A stretch of DNA of 64,000 bases from Onchocerca volvulus (lineage: Eukaryota > Nematoda > Chromadorea > Rhabditida > Onchocercidae). Numbering within the stretch: position 1 is the first letter of the stretch; each line of letters opens with the position of its first letter. The position numbers were made by a program, and so were the translations under genes. The DNA lies in assembly GCA_000499405.2 (NCBI GenBank), contig HG738140.1, positions 6,556,158 through 6,620,157 on the forward strand. The letters run 5' to 3'. The notes under the pieces were generated by a model that had not been told where the DNA came from, ran no database searches, and worked only from the letters and a program-made list of their open reading frames with translations. This document shows positions 40,501 to 60,248 of this stretch, piece after piece.

Positions 40501-43500
40501 ATTTGACACAGTAATACAAAATCAATTTTGTAAAGAAAGATGCATTAATGCAACAACTGTTCCTTAAATACTCATCATGAAGCATTTCTACGAATAAATG
40601 GTGTAGAAATTGATGACGATGTTGTTTTTAATATCCTTGTAATCGTTACTTTATTGGTAATTTGAGACACATATTTTTAGTACTGTATTGCATAACATCG
40701 AAAGTCAGAATTCAATAAAGCGTAGTATCAATTTGGAAATTTCACCGCCTGGTTCTTCCACACAAGCAGTGATTGTAGACGAAAGGCGCATGTTGGAGCA
40801 CAACGCTGCTAGTGCTGCCGAAGTGGAAGCACGGATTGCGAAGAAAGTTGCATTATTGGATCAACCAGTCCGAGAATTTACTACTAAACCAGGAAATCCC
40901 CAAGTACACATTTTCACTTCTCTCTACTCTTCAAATTTGCTTTTTCATATTTATTTGTACTTTATTTGTTTTATCCGTGAGTTTCTTCAAATGTAAGCTG
41001 TACAAAATTGGTGCAGTATTATACGGTTTTTATTTTTAATTGTTCGAATTATGAAGAAAACCGATCTTAAGATTTATTAATGAATTTAGAAGTTTAGAAA
41101 TGATAATAGTTAGATTAGCTGAAAATATTTTGAAATTTTAAGAATACATTCCTTTTTATCTTATTCCGCTTATAGTTATTGGTAACTCCTCGACCTGTTG
41201 TGGCACATCGTCCATCATTTCTCTCTAATATTGATGATACAAATAACAATGCTGCAGCAGCTGCTGCACGTGACGCTAAAATAAGTCATATTGTGTCACG
41301 ACAGGTAAATTTGTTGTGAAAATTTCCGATTATTAGCTTGTTATGAATTAACTAATTTTTATGTCCTATATCTAAATTGTTGTAAAATTAATTAACTTTT
41401 ATGCCAAGTATTTTTACAAGTTTGACATCAATCAAATAAAACAAATTTAATTTCAGTTTTGTAAAAAAGGTAAATTTTATTTTAAATTAAATCTAAATCA
41501 AACTTTAGGTTCATTTTGAAACTAAAAACTAAAAGCTGCTACTATGAACACGATCGTTGGAAACCTTTCTTTTTTTGATGCATTCAGTAATGCTAAATTT
41601 CATTTTACTCTTGATTCTTATGTTCATGTCTTAAAATAATCAGAAATTTCTTTTTATTTCTTTTTTTTGCATCAGCATTGCTGATAAGGTTTTAAACAGA
41701 TCAAATAATTGGGAACAAGGGGATGCATAAATTCCTAAGGTTATTATGCAAAGATTCAATAATTTTACTTTTTCGTTTAAGCCGCTAAAATTCTTGCTCA
41801 TTGTCAGATCATATTTAAAGTTTATATCTTTTAAAAAAAATCGAAACGAATCGGTAACGAATTTGGACAGTTTCTTTCTACTGGAAATGCAGTCATAAAG
41901 ATATTGGCATAAGGAAGATGTTTGCAGCAGCAACTGTTTGATAATGCATGCAGCTCAGCCATGGGTTCACCGGTACCTTTTACTCTCAACAGCCCTTTGA
42001 CGACTCCACGAAGTACACCGGTGCCTACTGCAAGCTCAGCTCTTGGTACTCCAGTCCCTGGTGTGCGTATACCATCCAGAGGGCCACTGACCGATGAAGA
42101 ATACTCGAATATTGTTCAGAATGTGATCACTGCTTCTAGCGGTTCAGTTGGTTCAACGGATCAAGCGCTATTGAGAGAAGGTATGTGCGTGTTTTGTTTC
42201 TGTTGTGACACTCATTTAATCAGTTCCATATTCGAACAACTTATCGACATTTGGTAAGACCTTCAGGTGTAATGGTAGACTGTGGAAATCTTTAACAGTT
42301 GGTAAGTTCATATGGAACTAACCACTCATCATTTCCTATCATGTCGAAGAATAAACTAATTTGTATGATTTCGGAATGTTAGAATAGAAATACAGAGTGT
42401 AATTGTATGCAGAGAATTTTAAAGTTATTGGTAGTTGATGCGAGAAGCTAATACGTCAATGGTAGAAAGAAAAAAGGAAAGGGATGAATTGATCGATAAT
42501 ATAGATTTTTTACAGATAGGGATTTTTAATTAATCAAAACTGTTGATAGTTATTGGTTGAAGATATTGAAGATTGATGATTAATGATTGAGATTCTTCAC
42601 TATTTCACTGTAGATAAAAAAAATTTTGTATATTTCAATACATCACAGTTTGTTTATAGTTTGTTAGTTTTAGTTTCGAATCAATTTTTGAATTACTTCA
42701 ACGAAAACAGTCGTTCTCCGCATAACGGCACGTTTCCGCTGCAAAATTCCTCGGATGCACGGTCGGATTCGTCTGCTTCCAAGTAAATTTTTTCCAAAAT
42801 CATTGCTTTAAACTTTTTTTTTTTCGTAAAAAAATAAATGTTCTGATTTGATGAATTTGATGAAATTTATTCGGAATACAGATTATGAAGACAAGGAGGA
42901 AAAATCGGTTCATTAGAAAGAGTGTCACACTCTTTTTGTGACATTCATTTCGTGGAGTTTTTAACATACGATAATGCTATTAAAGATGCATACAGAATTT
43001 TACGGTTTTTTTTTTTCAGTATTTCGGTACCTGGTGTTATTTCACTTTCTACGCCTCCAACAAATGCTTTAATCACGTCTCAAACACCGACGGCTACATC
43101 ACCAATAGCTGATTCAACTACTAACAATGAACAGTTATCAGTAAGTTAATTTTGCTATTCGAAACACTTGAAATTAGATAATTTTAATATCTGAATTAGA
43201 CATGCCAATAAGTGTTAAACACAGAAGGCTACGTTGTAAATTTTCTGCAATGAGTTGATGTTCTACTGTTATGAAGTCAAGTTTTGCTCTTTTTTTTTTC
43301 TTTTTTTTTGGAGGTTATCCTATGCCTTATTATTTATGCATGCAAAAATTTTTGCTAGTGTGTTTACAAATTTCGTAAGCTTTTAGATGCGTGCGTTGCC
43401 AGATTCAACCACAAGCGATTTACGTCAAACAGGGAATAGGACAAGTTCGTCGCCAACCCCTTCATCTGTCAGTGGTTCCACATCGTCAACATCTAATTCT

Positions 43501-43539
43501 CAAAGTTTAAGTAGTCCATCAGAATTTATTAAAAAATGA
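33901..43539 (+). CDS. nfi-1: Nuclear Factor I (NFI/CTF) transcription factor, first exon missing
   Basis: Sequence-specific nuclear transcription factor; C. elegans has a single member, nfi-1. Exons: 33901-34060, 34390-34634, 34879-35059, 35341-35421, 36288-36500, 36847-36983, 37302-37459, 38030-38275, 38665-38804, 39451-39550, 39837-40070, 40681-40903, 41176-41304, 41928-42180, 42674-42782, 43020-43140, 43387-43539. Phases agree and give 960 residues. The first four exons hold the DNA-binding domain: [77 protein letters not shown] and [26 protein letters not shown] is the zinc-binding part of an MH1-like fold. The rest is a long Ser/Thr/Pro- and Gln/His-rich activation region with no clear domain, ending EFIKK. 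The acceptor at 33900 is preceded by an in-frame stop, so at least one short 5' exon lies upstream and was not found. Confidence 0.92.
37808..37848 (+). repeat. (TA)n microsatellite in NFI intron
   Basis: Two runs of alternating TA separated by a short GACA interruption, in the intron between 37459 and 38030. Simple repeat. Confidence 0.85.
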
Positions 43540-43616
43540 AAAATACTATTGTTTATGTTGAATTAGTGTGACTGTTCTGTTTTTTAAGCTTTTGTGAAAT
43601 TTTGTTTCATGAAAAG

Positions 43617-43622
43617 AATAAA
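43617..43622 (+). terminator. Candidate poly(A) signal of NFI
   Basis: AATAAA 78 bases beyond the NFI stop codon, a usual distance for nematode 3' ends. Confidence 0.45.
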
Positions 43623-46600
43623 CTTATGAATTCATAGGCAGTTAATCGAATGTAAGACTTTTTCTTTTATTAATGAACGAGGAAAAATTGTAGATGATCC
43701 GTTATGATAAGTCATAGAAACAAAAAAAAGAAAAGACGAGTTCATGAGTTAAAATATCTGAAATATCTAATTCTATAAAAGCAGCGCATTTATTTTTGTA
43801 TTTATTATAGTGGGGTTATACAATTTTTTCAGTCCATTGCGCCTTTATACATCATTGAAAAAGCAAAGGGAAATTTTAGTAAATTCTAATGCTTAGCTTA
43901 ATTACTGTCATTTTTGACCCTCTGCTATATCGAATGATTTTTGTATATTAGTAATCCATCTCCAGCAATTTTCTCAGCTGTAAAGCTTCATCATGTGAAT
44001 GAGTGAGAATTATATGGAAGCTTTCATTTTATCCTTTAGAAAGAAAAGCTTGATTATCGTTAGTTTTTCTTTTTTGTTTTTCCTTTTCTTTGTTAATAGT
44101 ATGCATTCATTGAAATTGTAGAATTCATCTTTAGTTTCTATGTATATTTATTAGTATTTGAAAAAAAAAATGTAATTAGTCGAATACATTTTTTATTTTA
44201 TTTTTTGTTTATACTTTATTCTCTTTTTTTTTTTTTCATATTTCTTTTTCTTGTCCTTCTTCGGGAATACGATGTTATTATTTATTTCCTTTAATTTTTT
44301 TCTTTTATTTGATGACATGACAGACTCTTATTTGCAGTTGATCAAATTGTAATCTTGAACTGTTTACATGCTCTTATCATATCTTTTTTATTTTGTTTTT
44401 TTTATTGATTGATTTTCTTGTTGATTTCTTTTTTGCCCAAATTAGGAAACAAAATATTTATCTCTAATTGCTAATGTAGAAGAATTCTTTTCTTTTTTTT
44501 TTTTTTTTTTATAAATTTCTGAAATATACCAGAATACGAGAATTTGAGCATTAATTTTAATATATTTTTCATTAATGATTCAATGCATAATGTAACATCT
44601 TCATTAATTTACCAGCGAAATATTTCCGCCATTTATTTAAATTAGTTCATTGCTTATCTTCCGGGCAAAATTTGTATTACTTTTTTCTGACAATAAAGAT
44701 GAAGTAACTGTGCTGAATGCAAGTCAAATGCAGCAATAAACATAAAGTTATGAAAATGAATTCATGTTTATTGCTCTTTCTTTCGTTAGTTAATATATTT
44801 TCATGCTGTAATGGGCATATCCAGGTTTTCGAATAGAACTTACATTTCAAATCATTCTGTTTGATTTATCAGTCGGCCAGAAATATTTCCATGTATTTTA
44901 TAATATTATTTATGTTTACAAGTTTGCTTTGTTCTAATGACTAGTTCTTGTCATTTCCTTTTATAAATTGATGATGTTAATTATTTATGAAATTTAACTG
45001 ACCTTCCATCATTTCAAATTCTTGTTTCCTAATTTCATGCCAAAAAGTCTGTTCTTTTCTCTCTTTCATTTAGTTTTTTTTAGCATTATATTTAATGTTA
45101 CTGGAACTTGATTATTGTCGTATGTTTTTATATTTAAATTGAAAATATAAGTAAATTGAAATGAATTAATATTTTAACGTTGTATTCAAAATAAAACATC
45201 TTGAGGATAATAATGGATGCTAAAAGTTGAAAATTTTATGGAAGAATCGAAACTACGTTTTACATTCTACCTTTTAGTTATCTTATTTTCCATCATCGAT
45301 TTTCTGTAATTAAGCATATCCTGTATAGGAAATGTGTTATAATAATTTTATTGCAAAAATCTGAAACATTTCAAATTTTTGGTAAGACGAATGACATATA
45401 TTGCGACTATCTGATTACATAAAGGACATGATTTTAAATCAATTGAAGAAATACCAAATATGGGAAAGATCGGAATTTGGATTAAATAAAATTAGGTTAA
45501 GGTGAAATAATAATTTGGAACATACTATAAAATAGAGTTGGAATTATAGCGCGTTAGACTGGATTTGAATAATGCACTCAATAAGGTTAAGCTAAATTGA
45601 ATCAAAATTGAGAGAGACCAAATTAAATTGGAGTCATATTGGAGTAAGTCGCGCACAAAACACAAACTTGACTAACTTAAATATTTTAGCACTTTTTTTT
45701 TTTCTTTTACGGGAAAATGAAATTAATTATCAATATTTTTGTAATTCATTGAATTCTTATGACATTCGCACATTACATCATTCTTTTCGCTAATGAAAGA
45801 TGAAATATTCCTTTCAGAAAACCACGAAAATTGAAGATGAGTTATTGACATATTCTTAATAACAGAAAAAATTAGCAACTCGAAATCATAATTTTATGTT
45901 GCAGTTAACAATTTTTTTACATTTTTACTTAAATTTTTAAGTTTAAATTATAAGCTATAATCAGTGATATGTGTCGGAAAGTTTTTTATGTTCTAACAGA
46001 GACAAATCTTGGAGAGGAAAATTTTATTGGTTCGTGGAGGACTGATTCTTCGTCTACGTTATAAGATAGAATAAAATCAAGTAATATGACGATTGCAGTT
46101 GATCGCTTGGTTATAGTAAAGATGAACTGAATATAGATGAGTTGAATTGAACTGGGGGATATTGACTGTCGAATGAGCTAACTGACTCGATAAGTACTGA
46201 CCAACTATTGATCAACTATTGATCCGGTGACCGTTAGAAGTCCTTTTCTATATCGATAATCCTTGGTCTTGTAGTAACTTACAATATTTATGCAAAAGTT
46301 TGATTATAGGTCAAAGGATAAGAGATAAACAATGCTTACAATTTTAAGCAATGCACGCAAGCTTTAGTCCTTACAACATTCCAGACAATTAACATGATTT
46401 ACAACATTTTAGACAATGCACATAAGCTTTAAAAGATCGGAAGATGAGAGAACAAAGGCTTTTATATTAGATTAAAGGATGAGATATAGATAAATGATTC
46501 GTTTGATCGAGAAATATTACAGATTTCTATTATACAAATACTTTGATTATTCTATCATATTTATACTATAAAATATCTCGGTTTTGCCTACGATATGTTT

Positions 46601-47085
46601 TATCATTGTAATTAATATTAAATAAAAAGAAAAAAAGCTTGTTTCACTTCAAATATTTTTTCCCAAGATTTGAAATTTCACAAATTATATGGATGTTAAT
46701 TGTTATATGTGTAAGATTATTGTTTTATTCTTGAAAAATATTCGATATGCTAATTTTCATTCCTTATATATGCAGACATTTTTGGAATTATAGTTTTGGA
46801 AATGATCAAGAAAATGAGATTTGAAGAAAGACCTGTAAATGAGATTTTGAAGAATGACCAAAAATGCAATCCTGAAGAATATTCTGAAAATGCATTCAGG
46901 AATTTTCGTCAGGCTGAAAAATAAGAATTATTGGAATTAGAAAGAAACATTAACAAAAGTTTTTATTAGTGACAGTTTACTGTAGTATTCCTTTTATGTG
47001 AAACTATAAAGATTCCTTCAAGTTTGTTCAAATGAATAATAATTAATTTAACCAGCTGGATTTCCGTGATTATTTGAAGTACATT

Positions 47086-47534
47086 TGTTGTCGGAAAAAT
47101 CCGAAAATTATAATTAATATAAACAGGAAGTGGTGAAACTCGAGAAGCGCATAGTTTCAAATGGACCAACTAGTCGGTAAACATGTTTGCCGCCAGAAAA
47201 CAAATAAAAGGAAAAACATGATTCCCGCCAAAATGCTTCGATCAACAGCTAAACAAAGCGAGATCGATCAATCACGAGGCGACGAATCATATATCAGGAA
47301 AGGAAGAGTCCCGGAAGGATATAAAAGGTTCGAATTTTTGAGCACAGTCAGTTCTGTTTGAAGTTCAATAGCAACAGAAGTTCGGAGTGATACGGCAAGC
47401 GGATAATCAAGGGTGACGAAGGAAAGAATAACGAGTGATAAGTTATTTGGATATTCTCGAATAGTTTTTTATTCGTAACTATTCTGGTTGCGGATAAATT
47501 CTTTCTTCAAACAGGATTCGTCTTTGTCGCAACA
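47086..47534 (+). mobile_element. Solo LTR of a retrotransposon, copy 2
   Basis: About 449 bases starting TGTTGTCGGAAAA and ending TTTGTCGCAACA, so TGTTG and CAACA are inverted termini. It matches the copy at 27257-27869 over its 5' half (U3). TATAAAA at 47320-47326 could be the promoter. If the element is taken one base wider at each end (47085-47535), the flanks 47081-47084 and 47536-47539 are both ACAT, a possible 4-base target-site duplication. No coding interior is present, so this is a solo LTR left by recombination. The open frame at 47161-47361 lies inside it and is not a gene. Confidence 0.7.
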
Positions 47535-49023
47535 GACATAATTTTAAAAAATTTCATCATATTTGATACTTAATTAAAAATTGTTTGAATTGTCAAACAG
47601 ATAAAATGTACAATATATATTGGATGAAAATAGGATTAGTAATGAATTAGAATGATTCATATTAAACTATACTAAAATCAATCAAAATCAAATAGATATG
47701 AAATTGATTTATAAGCTTTTTGCAGTAGATTGACAAATCATCATTGTCATATTGTTGATACATGATAGTCAACAAAGTTTTAGATCCAAGTAATTTCAAA
47801 ATGACGAATCAAAGTAAACAAAAGATTGGATAAATAGAGTAATAATAAATTGTATATATTGGCATTAACTAATTTTTGAATTCTGAAAATCGAAATTGCC
47901 ACATCAATATTTGTGTGGACTATTTTTGCAAAATTTTGCATAACAATGAATGTATTAAGAATTTTGTGCCATGATCAAAAAAATTCGATATTTGATATTT
48001 TCAAGCGGGAAGCCAACTTATGAAAAATGTAATCCTTCTTAGTTCCTTTCTTTTATTCGAATTTAAACAACTCAAATTATCCCATTTAAAAGATAGCTTA
48101 ATCTATCGAACAGTCTGAATTAAAATTTCAGTTTTTCAACTTTTTATTTTCCTATTCATTTTTAAATCCATTTTCCAAGCAAATAATATGTGAGTGCATA
48201 CGTTTTGCATTTTTTCTTTTCATTTCTTTATTGCTCCTTTTTTTATTAATTCGTTAAAAACATGTTTTTCTTGTTTTATTTTCAAACTTTTAAAATTTTA
48301 AAAATATTTTCTTCAATGAATAAAATTTATGATGCGATTGATTTTAAATTACATTATTTTTAACTGCATAATAGTTAAATATTTGATCAGATGTACTATA
48401 ATTGCTATCGGAATTCTTTCAATGATGTATGCAATAATATTTTTGTGAATAATCGATTTTTGATTTTCTTTTTTTTCTTTTCTTTTTTATGTTTAAAATT
48501 CCTCTATCAATTCTATCTTATGACAGCCTATAAAAAAATGTTTTATTAATTCACAGTGTCCGCAGTTTATTTCAATACTTTTCAATACTTCGCCCTTTTT
48601 ATTTCCAATAAATGTGCGGAAATTTTTAAATCAATCATAGATATAATGATTTCATGAAAATTTTAATTTCTTTTCATTCATCTTATATTAGAAAGATTAT
48701 GTGGGGAAAATTCAGTGACGTGTAATTATTCATTATAATTCACATTATAAAATTTCTTGATAAAATGATTTGACTGTTTCCTAAAAAATCCAAGCATGAA
48801 TGTTTCTACTTTTTCTTTTTTTTTTTTTTTCATTTTCAATTTCTACAATCATTTCTCTTTCGGTTCATTCCATAAAATTACTTTTCATTTTGTTTCTCAT
48901 TCCGTAATACTGTTTTTTCATCATTTTCCCCGTTTAATTTATAATGTTTATATTTTCAATACTTGTTTATTGAATTTTATGTTTTCAATATTCGCTTAAT
49001 TTATATTTTTTCAAAATTTGTTT

Positions 49024-49027
<4 letters not shown>

Positions 49028-49062
<35 letters not shown>
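49028..49062 (+). repeat. Poly(A) run of 35
   Basis: The longest homopolymer in the window. There is no adjacent retroposon body that would make it a retroposed tail. Confidence 0.9.
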
Positions 49063-49064
<2 letters not shown>

Positions 49065-49361
49065 AAATGTGAATAAAAAACGAAAACATGTCTTGTATGT
49101 GTCAGATGTGCATATTGTTCTTATTTTTATTTCATATTTTGAAAAAAATTTTCGCTCTTTTTCAACTATCTTTTTGTATTTTTATTTTTATCATTTCATT
49201 ACTCCTGTATATTTTTATCTAAAGATTCTTAAATATGCTACTTAATGGATCATTCAATTAATTCATTTTAAATATATACGTTAGCTTTAATTGACACACA
49301 TATTTTCATCTATTTTTTTTATTCATTCATTTATTTGATACAACTGAATAAATTTTTTGTG

Positions 49362-49473
49362 TTTCGATGGGATACAATACCAATGTCATATGATAATCTA
49401 CAGCACATTGATACAATATATCGATAATATACTGTGGATTACCATATAATAATGACATCGTATCGCATCGAAA
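49362..49473 (+). repeat. Imperfect foldback repeat, MITE-like
   Basis: The first half (TTTCGATGGGATACAATACC, then AATGTCATATGATAATCTACAG) pairs with the second half (ACTGTGGATTACCATATAAT, then AATGACATCGTATCGCATCGAAA) as an interrupted inverted repeat, with an AT-rich loop. Its size and form suggest a small non-autonomous DNA transposon or its relic. I saw no clear target-site duplication. Confidence 0.6.
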
Positions 49474-50640
49474 TAATCTTGAGCAACACCAGTTTTAATG
49501 AAAGAAAGAAATATCCGAGATTACTCATTCATTTAGGTATTAGAATTTAACTTTATTTCATCATAGTTTAACTCAATTAAATTAATATTTATGAATGCAT
49601 AAGCTTAACAGAACAGAAACAGTAACTTTTTTTATTTAGAATTTTTTCTTTTCTCATTTCGTTTGCTTTAATATGTTCCATTTCTTTTTATTTATTCATC
49701 CTTTTTAGCTCTGTTTATAAAATTGTCCATATAATTTGATTGAATCTGATCAGTTTTTTATTACTTTTCCTTTTTTTAGAACGAAAATAGCAACTTTTTG
49801 ATTTATGCCAAATAATTTGTATCGTCTAAATGATCATTACAAACAATTGCGTGAAATGTTTCAAATTTATTCTTTCTTATTGCTTTTTTCATGAGCTACT
49901 CCAAGCAACGCAGCTATAATCTTTGATCCATTTTTGTGATATCAGCCATTTGTTTTCTTTTTTTTTTACGTCTTCATCACAAACACGAAAATGCCAATTT
50001 GGCAGAAAATCATTATGAACAATTATGTTGAATGTTTCAAATTTATTCTTTTTTTTACTTTACTTAAAAGGATGAGTTTTTTAATCATATTTTCTAATCT
50101 TTTCAATTATTATGAGTTTAAGAAAGTAACATTATAATGGTGAAAAAAAAAGGAAGATATTTTTTGCTGTTTTATTTTACACTCATTTTGATTAGAACGA
50201 AAGTGTAAACGAAAAGATATGAAATTTATAACCAGTTAATTGTTTTAAAACAATAGTAATAAATAGTATGTGATAATAATGAATGGTATTAAATCAACAG
50301 GTAAATAACAGTAATGATAATAAATGATACTAGTAATGATAAGTGTTATCAACAAACGAAAGTTTTTCATCGGCTATAATCATTTTTATATATCAATGGA
50401 AAAATTGCTATTTTTACCATAATTTCTACCAATATCATCTTTTTCAATTTTGCAAATTCTACCAGATCATATCAACTTGTCAATTCCGAATGATACTAAT
50501 CTACTTTTGTAGTATTATTAATTCCCTATGAACAATTGTATTTTTATTATTTATATATTTCCACTAATATTATTCACCATTCATCTGATATTGTTCATCA
50601 AAAGTAAAGAGTATTATAAACTGTTTATTAGATATATTTA

Positions 50641-50703
50641 CGGAGAGAGAGAGAGAAAGAGAGAGAGAGGGGGAAGAAGAAAGTGAAAAAAAAAAAAAAA
50701 AAA
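50641..50703 (+). repeat. GA-rich simple repeat and poly(A)
   Basis: A purine tract of GA units (GAGAGAGAGAAAGAGAGAGA) runs into GGGGGAAGAAG and a poly(A) stretch. A complementary CT-rich stretch (TCTCTCTTTCTCTCTCTCC) occurs at about 50819-50838, so the two could pair. Confidence 0.75.
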
Positions 50704-51552
50704 GATTGAAACTATTCGAATACAATTAATATTTGCCTTCATTGAATAATTTCATATTTCATTTTTAGACTACTTTGCCAAGATCTATCTTTCGTTCGCT
50801 TTAGAACAATCATTAATATCTCTCTCTTTCTCTCTCTCCAAAACCGAACCTATAAATAGAAACCTATGAATAATCTGCCAAACCGAACCTATAAATAATC
50901 TTAACGACTGGAGATGCTCGATGATCACTCAGCATTGTGACCTTTTCTTGCACGAAACCATCCATTGGCGATGTGTAACCTTTTCTAACAATTATCGATT
51001 AATATCGTGACCTTTCCTCTCATTTGCAACCATTAACATTGTAACCTTTCTCTTTATTGACATCCATTCATTACCACCAATAAATTTCTTAAATGCAACT
51101 GTCAGTTTATCTCACGGCTTATTCCAATGATGTCTAAATGCTAATTGACGTACGTGTACGTGTGTACTGCTTGACTTATGTGTACTTACGTATATAATAT
51201 CATTTCGAAAAGCAGCATTGTTCACATCAATCTATTTCGACTAACTTACACCCTCCGGATACTTCTTCACTTTCTTTTAAAATCGATCATTTCATAAAAA
51301 CTAAAAAAAATTTATAGAATTTAAAATATTTAGTTCCTTACAATCGCTTTTCTTATATGTATCTATATTTCGTTAATTTACTTCAACCCTTTCTCTCTTA
51401 TTTATAGATACTCTTTTTTTGTTCCTTATAATTTTCATAAATTTCATTGCTAACTATTATAAATTGAATATTTAAATATTCCCACTTCGTCCTAATTATT
51501 CCATCCTCATCAAGTTTTAATTATTTTTGAGATTTAATTTTTCTGCACAGAT

Positions 51553-51612
51553 ATATATACATATACACATACATACATACATACATACATACATACATAC
51601 ATACATACATGC
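51553..51612 (+). repeat. (ATAC)n microsatellite
   Basis: About a dozen ATAC units followed by GCATATCGCACG. The next 230 bases (to about 51840) are a degenerate CA/CACG-rich continuation rich in ACACAC, CACGCAC and ACATAC words, unusually rich in C for this genome. Confidence 0.85.
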
Positions 51613-51969
51613 ATATCGCACGTGTATACACCCACACGCACATACATCACATGGATAATGGACCGTCAGCCATGAAATAACGCGTGCACACTACTCCTAG
51701 GACACACTAACACGCACTTACATGAAATGGACATATATGTACACGCACCCACGTATGTACTCACACCCACACACGTACTCACGCGCGCACACCCACATGT
51801 ACATACACACCCACGCATATGCGCATGAATTTACATGTAATACATAATGTATAGCCGATCGATAACTAGTCGATAATTTTACCTCGGGATTTTAAATTTT
51901 GTTTGAAGTTCATTTTACGATTCGAAAAATCCAAGTAATTGTTAGTAAAAATGAAATATACTATGATAT

Positions 51970-51986
51970 ATTTCAGGTTTCGGAAA
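51970..51986 (+). promoter_or_regulatory. Candidate spliced-leader acceptor before malic enzyme
   Basis: ATATTTCAG ends at 51975, eleven bases before the ATG at 51987 that opens a frame in phase with the malic enzyme. Position and motif fit SL trans-splicing. If the site is not used, an in-frame ATG at 51951 would add twelve residues. Confidence 0.5.
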
Positions 51987-58692
<6,706 letters not shown>

Positions 58693-60248
58693 GAAGCAAA
58701 CATCAGATCAGTGATTAAACATTATTAGTTAACGACTTTTCTTTAAAATATATGTATATATATATATTTCATTGATCGTTGTTGAATGAGCAATTTTTGA
58801 ATTGCCAGCCAAAAGTGAAAAAGAAAATCAATTATTGATTTAGAATTATTCGTCCAAGCTTACTGTTATCTATGTTATTTTTTGCTGCATAATAGTTTAC
58901 TATTTACTCCATAAGCGTATTATTGATGAAATAGGTTATGATTATCACTGTTTTCTTATTTCATTTCATTTTGGAGCTTTTAAATACAAAATTACAGATA
59001 TAGTTGTTCATTTTTCTTAATTATTTATTTGCCTTTTTCACTTTTTCTATGCCGTTGAATAAAATAGTGGCGTAGAAAAAATGAAAAAAATACTGAATTA
59101 TTTTTAATTGAATTCATCTATATTATTTGCTTTATAAGTGTATTATTAAATCGATCTCTCTTGAAACATGAATTGCTGGCAATCATTTAAAGCAAAATTT
59201 ATATATCCATCAATTTTTTTATTTGTTTTGCATCAGTAAATTTCAAATAGTTTTATGAATTAAAACCATTTTTAATAAATTTTATATCAGTTTAAATTTT
59301 TTTTAGGGAATAATAAGAAGCCCACTACAATGAATTTCAATAATTTTCAAAAATTTATTAAGTTTCATGTAGAAATATATCTCATGTAGGAATGATTGCT
59401 AAGCATATGACATTGCCAAAGATATAAGCAATAATTGATTTCTATTAGGTAAAAAATGAGAGAAGTTGCAATTATTTGTTTTCCTATGAGGAGTGCGGAG
59501 GAAAAATATTTAAGTTTCATATTCTTTTTGAAGTTTTGTTAAAGTATTGTTAATTTATGAATTGATTAAAACAATTTGTTATGTTGCTAAAATCGATAAC
59601 TTGTAAATTTGAATTTATCGAAAGACAAGTGTACCATTATTGTGTTTATTATGTAATATTTTTTTCAACAGTAATAAAAATCACCGCACTAGAAAGTTAA
59701 ACAGGCGTATTTTAAATGATTTAAAGAATCTACAGAGCAATTTTGTATGCTGCAAAATGAATAATAATCATGTTGCTGAAATTGCTTATTTAATTTTAAA
59801 ATCTTTCTAAAATATTAATTTTAAATTTATGTGCCAGTGATGGTTGGTCTATTTATCTCTTTCTTTGTCAATTCCATAAAGTTCAATAATGTGTAAAAAT
59901 CCTGGAACTTTACGATTCATTTTGTTCAAAAGATTTTATATGTAATGAAAATGCTTAGATATTGTCGCAAATGTTGCTACCGAAAGGGATATATTCAAAG
60001 ATTTCTCAACGACAAAATATATCATTATTTAGGTAACAAATTTTTAATTAAAACTTTGCAAAAGCAATTTAAAATATGCTAGAATTTAAGATTACCTATT
60101 TTCTAAAACTTGGGATTAAAAACATTTATTAAATAATGTTTCATTTTTTTTTCTAATTAAAAAAGGAAGAAAAACCATACTCAATAAAATTAGTATATTG
60201 GAATAATATATCCCTTTTTAATGTTGAAATTGAAGTTACATTTCAAAG
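58693..60248. other. Region between the two malic enzyme copies
   Basis: This contains the 3' UTR of the first malic enzyme and the presumed 5' part of the second. No further family exon is recognisable. A candidate ATG-opened segment at 59945-60033 ends at a good donor but in the wrong phase for the exon at 60249. Confidence 0.5.

Larger units (their letters stand above)
43540..51986. other. Gene-poor intergenic region
   Basis: About 8.4 kb between NFI and the malic enzyme, both on the plus strand, with no supported exon. It carries the NFI 3' UTR, a solo LTR (47086-47534), an imperfect foldback (49362-49473), a poly(A) run, a GA-rich tract and a TACA microsatellite. Small local duplications of the phrase GCAATGCACGCAAGCTTTA occur near 46350-46430. 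The region closest to 51987 presumably holds the malic enzyme promoter. Confidence 0.55.

Noticed and set aside
47326..47340. GGTTCGAATTT as a tRNA B box
   Set aside because: No matching A box, no cloverleaf and no acceptor stem; the word is part of the LTR downstream of its TATA box.
47161..47361. Open frame of 66 codons as a gene
   Set aside because: It falls entirely in the solo LTR and its sequence is explained by homology to the other LTR copy.
59945..60033. First exon of the second malic enzyme (basic, Met-Leu-Arg-Tyr-rich start ending at AG|GTAAC)
   Set aside because: It ends in phase 1, but the malic enzyme exon at 60249 requires phase 0, and no alternative acceptor reconciles them.
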